22,394 bases of DNA from Proteobacteria bacterium UBA2383. Its GTDB lineage: Bacteria; Pseudomonadota; Gammaproteobacteria; Competibacterales; Competibacteraceae. The stretch's first letter is position 1, and every line of letters starts with the position of its first letter. The DNA is taken from positions 1 to 22,394 of the forward strand of contig DDST01000117.1 of NCBI GenBank assembly GCA_002343485.1. The letters run 5' to 3'. The notes beneath the pieces are model-generated. The model had not been told where the DNA came from. It saw only the letters and a program-made list of their open reading frames with translations, and searched no databases. The position numbers were made by a program, and so were the translations under genes. Shown piece by piece: positions 7,221 through 15,155 of this stretch.

Positions 7221-7930
7221 TGACAGGCACTTTGTACGGCGTTGGCGTGGGTCCCGGCGACCCGGAATTACTGACCCTCAAAGCCGTGCGGATTCTCCAA
7301 TCGGTACCGGTCGTCGCCTACCCCGCTACGCCGCAAGGCAGCGCCCAGGCTCGTGATATTGCGGCGGAGTGGCTAACAGGCAAGCGGGAAATTCCCATTA
7401 CCATGCCCTGTATGCTGGATCGCGGTCCCGTGAATCAGGGTTACGACGAAGCCGCCATCGTCATCGCCGAGGAATTGACCGGTGGGAAAGATGTGGCGAT
7501 TCTCTGCGAAGGCGATCCGCTGTTCTACGGCAGCTTCAGTTATCTGTTGCAGCGGCTGGGCGGCCGGTTTCCCTGTGTGGTGATTCCCGGTATCAACTCG
7601 GTCAGTGCCGCTGGAGCTGCCGCCGCAATTCCGTTGATCACCGGCGAACAACGGCTAACGGTCATTCCCGCCACCGCCGGCGATGAAGCGTTGCGACAGG
7701 CTTTGCTCAGCAGTGACAGTGTCGCCATTCTCAAGCCGGGCCGGCATCGACCCCGGTTATTGGAATTGCTGCGGGAAACCGGTCGCACCGAGGATGTGTT
7801 GTACATCGAACAAGCCAGCCGCCCAGCCGAACGCATTGTTAAACGCTTCGAGGATATTCCCGCCACGCCAGGACCCTATTTCGCGTTGTTTTTGATTGTG
7901 CGGGCGGAGAATCGGCAAAAGGAGGGGTAA
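7220..7930 (+). CDS. cobI: Precorrin-2 / cobalt-factor II C20-methyltransferase
   Basis: Adds the SAM-derived methyl at C20, the first ring-specific methylation of the corrin branch (CobI or CbiL). The 236 residues match the family. The N-terminal GVGVGPGDPELLTLKAVRIL is the SAM-binding loop of tetrapyrrole methylases, and CEGDPLFYGSFSYLLQRL is the second conserved block, followed by VIPGINSVSAAGAAAAIPL. The ATG at 7220 overlaps the cobL stop; a GTG sits one codon upstream. With cbiX and cbiG beside it, the substrate is probably cobalt-factor II, so cbiL may be the better name. It is separated by only 5 nt from the next gene. Confidence 0.92.
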   Translation: MTGTLYGVGVGPGDPELLTLKAVRILQSVPVVAYPATPQGSAQARDIAAEWLTGKREIPITMPCMLDRGPVNQGYDEAAIVIAEELTGGKDVAILCEGDPLFYGSFSYLLQRLGGRFPCVVIPGINSVSAAGAAAAIPLITGEQRLTVIPATAGDEALRQALLSSDSVAILKPGRHRPRLLELLRETGRTEDVLYIEQASRPAERIVKRFEDIPATPGPYFALFLIVRAENRQKEG

Positions 7931-7935
7931 ACGGT

Positions 7936-8715
7936 ATGCAACCCATCACCCTCATCAGCCTGACCGATCCTGGCCAAGCACTCGCCAAGCGACTGCTGAC
8001 GTTGATGCCGGGCGCCGAGCATTTGTACCGGCCGCAACCTTTTCAAGATGCAGTCCGCGAACGGTTTCAGGCCGGCCATCGATTGATCCTGCTGTGCGCG
8101 GCCGGCATTGCAGTTCGCACCCTGGGACCGGTACTGCGCGACAAATATCAAGACCCGGCGGTGCTGGTGCTGGACGAACACGGGCGGTTCGTTGTGCCCA
8201 TTCTGTCCGGTCATGAAGGCGGCGCCAACGAATGGGCGCGGCAAGTCAGCGCATTCCTGGGCGCGCAAGCAGTGATCACCGGCGCGCAACGCTATACGCA
8301 ACCCCTGCTGATCGCCGGTCTGGGCTGCAATCGCGGCTGTCCACTGGAGCCACTGCTGGCCCTGCTTGATCAGATCTTGACCCATCACGGCCTGCAACGC
8401 AGCGATGTGCATGCGCTGGCGAGCATTGAACTGAAACGGGACGAACCGGGATTGCATGAGCTAGCAGCAACGCTCGGCGTGCCGATCAGCTTCTATCCGG
8501 CGATTGTGCTGAATGAGTATGCTGACCGGCTCAGCCGCAAATCCGAGATCGTATTCCGGGAAACAGGTTGTTATGGCGTGGCGGAAGCGGCAGCGCTGGC
8601 TCATGCCGAGCGGCTGGTCAACCACGACTACCGGGCGGAACTGCTGATTCCTAAGCAGAAGAATGCCGACGCTACGCTGGCCATCGCACGGATTTATGGT
8701 AATCGCGATGGCTGA
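7936..8715 (+). CDS. cbiG: Cobalt-precorrin-5A hydrolase, short CbiG without a central domain
   Basis: Opens the delta-lactone of cobalt-precorrin-5A and releases acetaldehyde, a step specific to the anaerobic route. The 259 residues hold a CbiG N-terminal domain (about 1-118, with CAAGIAVRTLGPVLRDK, the DPAVLVLDEHGRFVVPIL region and LSGHEGGAN). This runs almost directly into a CbiG_C/CobE domain from about 124 (LLIAGLGCNRGCPLEPLL). The central domain seen in proteins such as the roughly 350-residue Salmonella CbiG is missing. GGAGG lies about 10 nt before the ATG. It is the last gene of the operon and ends 3 bp before the convergent esterase gene, so the usual partners CbiF, CbiH, CbiJ and CbiD are not here. 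Whether the short form keeps hydrolase activity cannot be read from sequence. Confidence 0.85.
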   Translation: MQPITLISLTDPGQALAKRLLTLMPGAEHLYRPQPFQDAVRERFQAGHRLILLCAAGIAVRTLGPVLRDKYQDPAVLVLDEHGRFVVPILSGHEGGANEWARQVSAFLGAQAVITGAQRYTQPLLIAGLGCNRGCPLEPLLALLDQILTHHGLQRSDVHALASIELKRDEPGLHELAATLGVPISFYPAIVLNEYADRLSRKSEIVFRETGCYGVAEAAALAHAERLVNHDYRAELLIPKQKNADATLAIARIYGNRDG

Positions 8716-8718
8716 ATC

Positions 8719-9564
8719 TCAATCCAGCAAAAACGCCAGCGGCAGATGAACCCGTTCCCGCCAGGCCCGCTCGGAATGTTCGGCTCCTTCGAATTTCCGG
8801 GTCAGCCAATCCTGACCTTCCTGGTAGCCCGCCGCTCGCAGCCACGCATCCATTCGCCGCTGCCAGGGTTCATAGTCCGCATCCAGGGTCTCGGTGCCGT
8901 AGTCGAAATACAATCGATGCCGACCTGGCGGTGGTAAAGCTGCTCCCAACGCATCCACCAGCGCTTCTTCCCCAATCGGCCAATGGGTGGACAGGCAACC
9001 GGCGGCACCGAAAACATCGGGATATTCGATCAACGCATACAGAGAAATCAGCCCGCCCATGCTGGACCCCATGATCAGGGTATGTGCAGGGTCCGGCAAG
9101 GCCGGATAGTGGGCGTCGATAAACGGCTTGAGTTCCTCAACCAGAAACCGCAAATACCCATCCGATTGTGGCTTTCCCCCCGTCTGATCGATGAACCGGT
9201 TCAGAATAGGTTGCCCCGGACGCATGCTCAGCGGTTTCTGCGGCATGTACTCCTGCAAACGTAATGGACTGTTCCAAATCCCCACGATGATCGCGCCCGA
9301 ATGACGGCCTTCGTGAATCAGACGCATCATCGCTTCATCCATACCCCAATCGACACCGATGAAAGACAAGGCAGGATCGAACAGATTTTGGCCATCTTGC
9401 ATGTAGATAACGGGGTAATGGGTTGCCAAGCCCGCTCTATCTTCTGGTGGACACCATACATCGACATGCCGCGGCGTGATATAGCGGGATAGAAAATCAG
9501 TATGCCGGGTGATGATCCCGGTTCCATCCGAGAGCCTGACTTGATCGAACGGGGGATTACTCAA
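8719..9564 (-). CDS. Putative alpha/beta-hydrolase esterase (Esterase D/Fes-like family)
   Basis: Resembles the putative esterase family PF00756 (enterochelin esterase/esterase D type). With a TTG start at 9564 it has 281 residues. PVIYMQDGQNLFDP (51-64) is a typical early block. GSSMGG (166-171) gives the nucleophile S168. HRLYFDYGTETLD (216-228) offers the acid residue, and EGAEHSERAW places the catalytic H263. There is no clear signal peptide, so it is probably cytoplasmic. No ATG is available at the 5' end. TTG at 9564 is preceded by AAGGA and overlaps the NmrA-like stop by 8 nt; a TTG at 9603 is the alternative. It is probably cotranscribed and translationally coupled with the NmrA-like gene. 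The substrate is unknown. Confidence 0.82.
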   Translation of the reverse strand: MSNPPFDQVRLSDGTGIITRHTDFLSRYITPRHVDVWCPPEDRAGLATHYPVIYMQDGQNLFDPALSFIGVDWGMDEAMMRLIHEGRHSGAIIVGIWNSPLRLQEYMPQKPLSMRPGQPILNRFIDQTGGKPQSDGYLRFLVEELKPFIDAHYPALPDPAHTLIMGSSMGGLISLYALIEYPDVFGAAGCLSTHWPIGEEALVDALGAALPPPGRHRLYFDYGTETLDADYEPWQRRMDAWLRAAGYQEGQDWLTRKFEGAEHSERAWRERVHLPLAFLLD

Positions 9565-10507
9565 GCGGAATGCGGTCCTTATTCTGAGCAAGCCATTGCG
9601 CAAAGCTTTGCAAAGCTGGATTTAGCGATCGAGCCACTGCCGGATCACGTGCTCCGCAGTAATATTCCTCAAAATCGTGTTTAAACTGGAACATGTTGCC
9701 CAAATCCTCCGCACCTGGAAAACCGGAACCGCGATAGACTTCAGGCGGCACAGCGTTGTAGCGCACATCCCGATTCAGGGCCTTGCCGAAGGCGGCAGCC
9801 ATCTGTGCACCGGTTAGATGTTCACCGGCCACACCGGCACTCTTACCAATGAATTCCGGGCCTTTCTTGAATATGCCGTAGGCGCACCGGCCAATGTCCT
9901 CAGCGGCAATTCCGGGCAGCTTCTTATCTCCCATTGGCAGGGTGATGGCAAGGTGGCCGTCCGGGCCTTGTTTCGGACCCATGCCGAAATAGATAAAATT
10001 GTCCCAATAAAATGAAGTTAGCAAGAAGGTGACTGGCAAACCGAGACCGGTAAAGAATTGGTTGGCTTCTCCCTTGGCGTCGAAATGCGGCACCTTATAC
10101 CGGCCCATCAGGGTCGGCATGCGGTCATCGCTCAGCGGCACCCATTGGCGGGTGTCTTCCAGAGTGGACCAAATGATGTGCTGGAGACCGGCATGCTTCG
10201 CTGCCTGAGCCATGGACATGGCCTCGGCCTGCTCCTTCCTCGGTGAAAAATGCGCCCAGAAAAACGTCACGCAGTAAGCCCCGTAAGCACCCGTGAACGC
10301 TTGCTTTAAGCTCTCCATGTCATCGACATCAGCCGCGACAACCTCAGCCCCCAGGGCCGCTAATTCCTTCGCTTTAGTAGAATGAACATCTCGCGTCAGT
10401 GCACGGGCGGTAAATTCGCCGCCTGGGTCGTTTTGAATAGCACGGACCAGACCACCGCCCTGCGCGCCAGTCGCGCCCGCTACAGCGATGATTTTCTTAT
10501 TGGTCAT
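9557..10507 (-). CDS. NmrA/HSCARG-like NAD(P)-binding protein
   Basis: An atypical short-chain dehydrogenase of the NmrA family, often redox or regulatory proteins that bind NADP(H) and are not always enzymes. The 316 residues start with a Rossmann fold. IIAVAGATGAQGGGL has the glycine motif at 11-19. The segment RALTRD (about 36-41) follows strand 2, and GAEVVAADVDDMESL is the usual acidic turn. HIIWSTLEDTRQW lies where the SDR active site would be, but no YxxxK is obvious there, as in other NmrA proteins. AGAGGG precedes the ATG by 8 nt. A TATAAT lies just upstream. The next gene (esterase) starts within its last codons. The substrate or partner is not evident. Confidence 0.85.
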   Translation of the reverse strand: MTNKKIIAVAGATGAQGGGLVRAIQNDPGGEFTARALTRDVHSTKAKELAALGAEVVAADVDDMESLKQAFTGAYGAYCVTFFWAHFSPRKEQAEAMSMAQAAKHAGLQHIIWSTLEDTRQWVPLSDDRMPTLMGRYKVPHFDAKGEANQFFTGLGLPVTFLLTSFYWDNFIYFGMGPKQGPDGHLAITLPMGDKKLPGIAAEDIGRCAYGIFKKGPEFIGKSAGVAGEHLTGAQMAAAFGKALNRDVRYNAVPPEVYRGSGFPGAEDLGNMFQFKHDFEEYYCGARDPAVARSLNPALQSFAQWLAQNKDRIPLE

Positions 10508-10547
10508 AGCAATAACCCTCTTTTGTTGGATTAGAAATCCTGGATGG

Positions 10548-10578
10548 ATTATAGAAATATCAGACTTGCCTCTGTCAT
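10548..10578 (-). promoter_or_regulatory. Possible promoter for the NmrA-like and esterase genes
   Basis: On the minus strand a perfect TATAAT (10548-10553) lies about 40 nt before the NmrA-like ATG. ATGACA (10573-10578) stands 19 nt upstream of it, longer than the usual 16-18 nt spacer. The -10 box is convincing and the -35 is weak. It would separate this pair from the upstream ptsI gene. Confidence 0.4.
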
Positions 10579-10665
10579 TCTGACTTCCATTCTTCCCAAT
10601 CCGGCATAGTACATCGTTGGGTAGCAGTAACGGCGTGGCGCTGCCCTGTCAACGCTTGCGTCAGC

Positions 10666-12420
10666 CTAGTTCTGTGCAATGCTCTTCAATATCTCAACAT
10701 ATTTCCCGGCATCCGTTGTCCGGAGCAAACGACGCACAATTTCTTTCAATTCACCGGTATGGCTATCCTGAATGACTTTCTTGATCTCCAGCAAACCGGT
10801 GGGATGCATACTAAATTCAGTTAGACCAAGCCCCAGCAACAATCGAGTATAGCGGGAATCGCCAGCCATCTCCCCGCACAGACTGACCGGAATACCTGCC
10901 TTCTGACCAGAACGAATGGTGTGGTGAATCAGGGTTAAAACCGCTGGATGCAGGGGATCAAAGAGATAGTTAACTTCGTCGTCCACCCGGTCAATTGCCA
11001 ATGTGTACTGAATAAGATCATTGGTGCCGATCGACAGAAAATTCATATAACGCGCGAACTGGGCGGCGCATACCGCCGCCGCTGGCACTTCGATCATCCC
11101 GCCGATTGGCATATGTTCGTCGAAAGCCAGGCCACGGTCCAGCAATTCTTGCTTGGTCTCAGCGACCAGCCGCAGTACTTGAAAAACCTCGTGAATATTA
11201 GAAAGCATCGGAATCATCATCCGCACCGGCCCATGGGCGGATGCACGCAGGATGGCGCGCAACTGCGGGCGGAACATCTCTAGATCCTTCAAACACATGC
11301 GGATAGCCCGCAACCCTAGCGCTGGATTTGTAGTAACTGGCCCGCCACGCCCGCCGTCCACCTGCTTATCGGCACCCAGATCAGCCGTGCGTATGGTAAT
11401 CGGGCTGCCTTCCAAGGTCTTAATTACATGCAGATAAGATGCTAGATGTTCTTCTTCGTCGGGCACATCTGCCCGATTCATAAACAAAAATTCCGTCCGG
11501 TACAGACCGACACCATCAGCCATCACATCCCGTACTGATGCCGCATCCTCAGGTAATTCAATATTCGCATACAAACTAATTGTCACTTCGTCACGGGTAA
11601 TCGCGGGCTTACCCTTCAACTTATTCAATTCACGCTGCTGCTGGCGCTCTTCCCGTTGTTTGTGGCGATAGTAACGTAAAATCCGCTCATCCAATCCGAC
11701 CAGGATCACCCCCTGGCGACCGTCCACGATTACCGGTTCGTCATGCCCTAAATAACTACGGGCATTACGCACCCCTACAACGGCAGGAATACCCAAGCTG
11801 CGGGCCAGAATAGCAGTGTGGGACAGCGGGCCACCATACTCGGTGACGAAGGCCTGCACTCCCTGATGCTGCATCAGGATGGTATCAGCCGGGGTCATGT
11901 CGTCAGCAACAATAACCCGCCCCTCTAACCGGCTCGACGCCAAGTCGGCATAATCAGGATCGCTCAGATAAACCGGATCCTCGGTGGCTAGGATGCGCTG
12001 TATCCGCCGCACGACGTGATCGATATCATCCTTACGGGTGCGCAGGTAAGGATCATCCATTTGTTCAAAGATTTCGATCAGCAAATCCCGCTGGATTTTG
12101 AGCGCCCATTCAGCATTGCAACGACGTTCACGAATCAAATGAATCGGCGCTTCGGTAAAAGTCACGTCCTGCAACATCAGAAGATGGGCGTCAATAAAAG
12201 CTGCGGCATCACCCGGCGCTGTCGGCGGAACCCGCACCCGAATATCCTGTAGCTGCCGCCGGGCAATGTCCAGACTATTCAGAAAACGCTGGACTTCGTC
12301 CTCGACAATATTGTCGGGAATCGTGTATTCGGAAATTTCCGGCTGGTTACGCTGCAGCAGATAGGTTCTGCCAATCGCGTACCCCCGCGAAACCCCGATG
12401 CCATGCAGCGAAAACGGCAT
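10666..12420 (-). CDS. ptsI: PTS Enzyme I (phosphoenolpyruvate-protein phosphotransferase)
   Basis: Takes phosphate from PEP on a histidine and passes it to HPr in the cytoplasm. From ATG 12420 there are 584 residues. A TTG upstream at 12447 would overlap ptsH and is less likely; GAGGG lies 7 nt before the chosen ATG. The HPr-binding and phosphohistidine domains occupy about 1-225, with GGPLSHTAILARS placing the active H201. The PEP-binding barrel follows, with GVGLYRTEFLFM (303-314), MMIPMLSNIHEV (401-412), SIGTNDLIQYTLAIDR (463-478) and the CGEMAGD motif with C515. There is no N-terminal GAF domain, so it is sugar-type EI and not the nitrogen-PTS EI (PtsP). It is last in the operon, 10 bp after ptsH. 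No sugar permease gene is nearby, so its output here is probably PtsN. Confidence 0.95.
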   Translation of the reverse strand: MPFSLHGIGVSRGYAIGRTYLLQRNQPEISEYTIPDNIVEDEVQRFLNSLDIARRQLQDIRVRVPPTAPGDAAAFIDAHLLMLQDVTFTEAPIHLIRERRCNAEWALKIQRDLLIEIFEQMDDPYLRTRKDDIDHVVRRIQRILATEDPVYLSDPDYADLASSRLEGRVIVADDMTPADTILMQHQGVQAFVTEYGGPLSHTAILARSLGIPAVVGVRNARSYLGHDEPVIVDGRQGVILVGLDERILRYYRHKQREERQQQRELNKLKGKPAITRDEVTISLYANIELPEDAASVRDVMADGVGLYRTEFLFMNRADVPDEEEHLASYLHVIKTLEGSPITIRTADLGADKQVDGGRGGPVTTNPALGLRAIRMCLKDLEMFRPQLRAILRASAHGPVRMMIPMLSNIHEVFQVLRLVAETKQELLDRGLAFDEHMPIGGMIEVPAAAVCAAQFARYMNFLSIGTNDLIQYTLAIDRVDDEVNYLFDPLHPAVLTLIHHTIRSGQKAGIPVSLCGEMAGDSRYTRLLLGLGLTEFSMHPTGLLEIKKVIQDSHTGELKEIVRRLLRTTDAGKYVEILKSIAQN

Positions 12421-12430
12421 AGGGCAACCC

Positions 12431-12700
12431 TCACTCGTCCTCGTCAAAACGACGCAAGATCAATCCTTCTAGATGATCGAGCGCCTGCTCGGCTTCAGGA
12501 CCGCCAGCACATAACTCCAAGCGGGTACCACAGGCTGCTGCCAACATCATGACCCCCATGATGCTTTTCCCATTCACCTCACGCTCGTTGCGGAGTAGAC
12601 GGATTTCAGCATCAAAGCGAGATGCCAAAGTCACAAACTTGGCGGCAGCGCGGGCATGCAGCCCCAGTTTATTAATGATGACGACTTCCCGTTTCAGCAC
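12431..12700 (-). CDS. ptsH: HPr-family phosphocarrier protein with His15 and Ser46
   Basis: Relays phosphate from Enzyme I to EIIA proteins. The 89 residues contain NKLGLHARAAAKFV, with the active histidine at position 15, and NGKSIMGVMML, with serine at 46, the site modified by HPr kinase. Its place after rapZ corresponds to npr (NPr) in enterobacteria, so it may functionally be the nitrogen-PTS HPr. Translation starts at GTG, with an AGGTAGG-like site 5 nt upstream. It lies 16 bp downstream of rapZ and 10 bp before ptsI. Conserved Ser46 together with a complete hprK nearby suggests that phosphorylation at Ser46 controls flow through His15; this is inference from the family. Confidence 0.93.
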   Translation of the reverse strand: MLKREVVIINKLGLHARAAAKFVTLASRFDAEIRLLRNEREVNGKSIMGVMMLAAACGTRLELCAGGPEAEQALDHLEGLILRRFDEDE

Positions 12701-12716
12701 TACTGCCTACCTATAA

Positions 12717-13574
12717 TCATTTAAGTTCTCGATGACGGACCATGACATGGCGCCGGACCGTGCTGAAGTGGCACCCTAATGTTTCAGCGATAAAAACCGA
12801 ACGGTGCTGGCCGCCTGTACAACCAATAGCGACCGTCAGGTAACTCCGGTTGCTCTCCTCGAAACGAGGTAGCCATCCAGCGAGAAACCGGCATAGATCG
12901 TCAATCATGACAGTCACCTCGGGCTGGCTGCCAAGAAAATCAATCACCGGTTGATCCCGTCCAGTCAAGGGACGCAACTGGGGCTTCCAATGCGGATTGG
13001 GTAAGCAGCGGACATCAAAGACGAAATCCGCATCCGATGGCACTCCATTCTTGAAGCCGAAAGATTCAAACAGCAACGACATCGCCTCCCCTGGCGTGTC
13101 ATGCACCCGGCTATGGATCAATTCGCGCAACTGGTAGAGATTGGTATCGCTGGTATCAATGATCAAATCAGCGCAGGCTACCACAGGGCCTAATAGCTGC
13201 CGTTCGTGACGAATGACCTCTCGTAACGGGACGCTGCCTAGATCCAGTGGATGGCGGCGGCGAGTTTCGCTATAGCGCTTCAGTAACACCTCTTCTTCGG
13301 CCTGTAAAAACAGTACGTCAACGCTGAAATCGCTAGCACGCAGCTCAGCAAGTATGGCTGGAAACCGGCTTAGTTCGTCAAAGAAGTTGCGAGCGTCGAC
13401 ACCCACCGCCACCGTCGGCGGCAACGTCGCGCTGGCAGCGAGAATCTCCTGTGCCAATGGCCGAATCAATTTGAATGGAAGATTATCGACGCAGTAGCAG
13501 TCCAGATCTTCAAGGGTCTGCAGTGCAATCGTCTTTCCTGACCCAGATAGACCGCTCACAATGATTATGCGCAT
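12717..13574 (-). CDS. rapZ: RNase adapter protein RapZ (YvcJ family nucleotide-binding protein)
   Basis: In enterobacteria RapZ binds small RNA GlmZ and guides RNase E, tuning glucosamine-6-phosphate synthase and so cell-wall and LPS precursor supply. The 285 residues show a Walker A motif GLSGSGKT (8-15), a DNLP segment (about 30-33), FLQAEEEVLLKRYSETRRRHPL, and the C-terminal AIGCTGGQHRSVFIAETL block that belongs to the RNA- and metabolite-binding domain. Its length is normal. The ATG overlaps the hprK stop by 10 nt, suggesting translational coupling. No GlmZ- or GlmY-like RNA is visible in the window, and whether this host uses that RNA system is unknown. Confidence 0.95.
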   Translation of the reverse strand: MRIIIVSGLSGSGKTIALQTLEDLDCYCVDNLPFKLIRPLAQEILAASATLPPTVAVGVDARNFFDELSRFPAILAELRASDFSVDVLFLQAEEEVLLKRYSETRRRHPLDLGSVPLREVIRHERQLLGPVVACADLIIDTSDTNLYQLRELIHSRVHDTPGEAMSLLFESFGFKNGVPSDADFVFDVRCLPNPHWKPQLRPLTGRDQPVIDFLGSQPEVTVMIDDLCRFLAGWLPRFEESNRSYLTVAIGCTGGQHRSVFIAETLGCHFSTVRRHVMVRHRELK

Positions 13575-14536
13575 GGCCCAGTCTCCGCCATGTTAGGTAC
13601 GGCCTCGGCCATGGCTCGAGCCATTCGTGCCATCAGATCCTCATCCGCCTGATAGCCATTCAAACGGAGAATATGGTCGCGCACCGCGCATTCCAGCAGC
13701 ACCGCCAAATTGCGGCCCGGTGCAATCGGCAAGGTGATGGCCGGAATGCCCACACCTAGAATAACTTGAACATCACGCAATCCTCGCAACCGGGATTCAT
13801 CCGACGGCACCGACTCTTCTTCCTGTTTAACCAAGTTGATCATCAATCGTACTCGCTTGTTACGCTTGATGGCGCTGTCCCCGAACATGCGGCGGATATT
13901 GAGAATGCCCAGTCCGCGTACTTCTAGCAAGTCAGAAATTGTTGGCGGACAGGTGCCTTCCAGCACATCCGGCGCAACCCGGATCAGATTTGGTGTATCG
14001 TCAGCGATCAGACGATGGCCACGGCTGATCAGATCCAGTGCCAGCTCACTCTTGCCAATACCGCTGCCCCCGGTGATCAAGACCCCCATCCCGAACACCT
14101 CCAACAATTCACCATGAATCACGGTAGATGCTTCAAGGCTGTGCCGGTAATGGTAAAGCTGTTCCAGAGCCACAACTGACGAGGAAGCGGTTAACCAGAG
14201 TGGTGTCCCGCTGGCGTCAGCGCCAACCTTTAATATTGCAGCTTGATCAGCCAAATTATCACAAACCAGAACCACCCCAGTTGTCGGCCCTAATAATTGA
14301 TTGACCAGCACCTCCTGAACCATCGGTTCAAGCGAATTCAGGAAAGCGCTTTCTTCAACACCGAAAATTTGCAACCGGGGAGGATGGATCCAGTTCATCA
14401 GTCCATAAAATGGTATACCGGCCTCAACCGGCGGCCACAGAATACGCTCCGCGCCAGCTTTGCCGCCGATCCAATGCACATTCAGCAGCGCGCCCAATCC
14501 TTGGAAAATGGTTTGTGCCGTTGCTGAACGGTTCAT
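13565..14536 (-). CDS. hprK: HPr kinase/phosphorylase
   Basis: Phosphorylates HPr on Ser46 with ATP or pyrophosphate and reverses the reaction. With the ATG at 14536, which overlaps the ptsN stop as ATGA, there are 323 residues; a TTG at 14557 is an alternative. About 1-125 form the N-terminal domain. The catalytic domain has the conserved HGELLEVFG (H141), Walker A GGSGIGKS (156-163), the acidic pair after RLIADD (D179, D180) and the family signature LEVRGLGILNIRRMFG (from 204). All key residues appear intact. hprK is absent from this cluster in enterobacteria but present between ptsN and rapZ in xanthomonads and many betaproteobacteria. In proteobacteria its role is generally regulatory, not carbon catabolite repression through CcpA. 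Confidence 0.95.
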   Translation of the reverse strand: MNRSATAQTIFQGLGALLNVHWIGGKAGAERILWPPVEAGIPFYGLMNWIHPPRLQIFGVEESAFLNSLEPMVQEVLVNQLLGPTTGVVLVCDNLADQAAILKVGADASGTPLWLTASSSVVALEQLYHYRHSLEASTVIHGELLEVFGMGVLITGGSGIGKSELALDLISRGHRLIADDTPNLIRVAPDVLEGTCPPTISDLLEVRGLGILNIRRMFGDSAIKRNKRVRLMINLVKQEEESVPSDESRLRGLRDVQVILGVGIPAITLPIAPGRNLAVLLECAVRDHILRLNGYQADEDLMARMARAMAEAVPNMAETGPCA

Positions 14537-15006
14537 GGCGGCATTGGCGGCTTCCAATCCCTGAGTCGCTCATACAAATGCTGGTTGGAATCGCTTTCCC
14601 GCAACCGCTGGCAAAACTCCCGGTCACTGAACATCTCTGCCAGATAAGCGAGAATTTTGAGATGTTCATCGGTATAGTGATCCGGGACTAGCAAGCCAAA
14701 CACCAAATCCACAGGTTGCTGGTCGATGGCATCAAAATCCACTTTTTTACGAAGCTTGACTACGGCGCCAATCGCCTGCTGAATCAAGCCAAATCGACCA
14801 TGAGGCAAGGCAACTCCTTGACCCAAGCCAGTGCTCCCCAGCCGCTCACGGCCAATCAGGCTATCAAAGATCGGTCGAGCGGTCAGATTAGCCTCTCCAG
14901 TCGCCAGCAGCTCACTCAAAACCTCAATAACCCGCTTCTTGCTGGTCACTTCACTATCACACACAATTCGCTCGCGGCTAATCAGGTCGGTTATATCCAA
15001 ACTCAT
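14533..15006 (-). CDS. ptsN: Nitrogen-PTS EIIA protein
   Basis: EIIA-Ntr, the terminal phosphate acceptor of the nitrogen PTS; in other bacteria it regulates potassium transport, nitrogen and stress responses by protein contacts. From the ATG at 15006 (GGAGG-type site 5 nt upstream) there are 157 residues; a GTG at 15018 is possible but less likely. GQGVALPHGRFG places the phosphorylated histidine at H69. DLVFGLLVPDHYTDEHLKILAYLAEMFSD is the usual C-terminal block of the PTS_EIIA type 2 fold. Its stop overlaps the hprK ATG. A 149-bp gap separates it from hpf upstream, so an extra internal promoter is possible, though I see no clear one. Confidence 0.95.
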   Translation of the reverse strand: MSLDITDLISRERIVCDSEVTSKKRVIEVLSELLATGEANLTARPIFDSLIGRERLGSTGLGQGVALPHGRFGLIQQAIGAVVKLRKKVDFDAIDQQPVDLVFGLLVPDHYTDEHLKILAYLAEMFSDREFCQRLRESDSNQHLYERLRDWKPPMPP

Positions 15007-15155
15007 GGCTCCCTCCACTGGGCAAACTGGAGAAAAGGCATCGATTCACCCGCACAGCGCAAACAAACTACTGGTTGAGCCAGCAGCGCCTTTGCTAACC
15101 ATCGAGCGAATAAAGAAACCGCTTTCATCGAAATAATCGCATTCACACCCATCTA

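Noticed and set aside
10619..10646. Inverted repeat GGGTAGC/GCTGCCC downstream of ptsI
   Set aside because: Seven pairs including one wobble, a 14-nt loop and no T-run on the minus strand. It may be chance and is not a supportable terminator.
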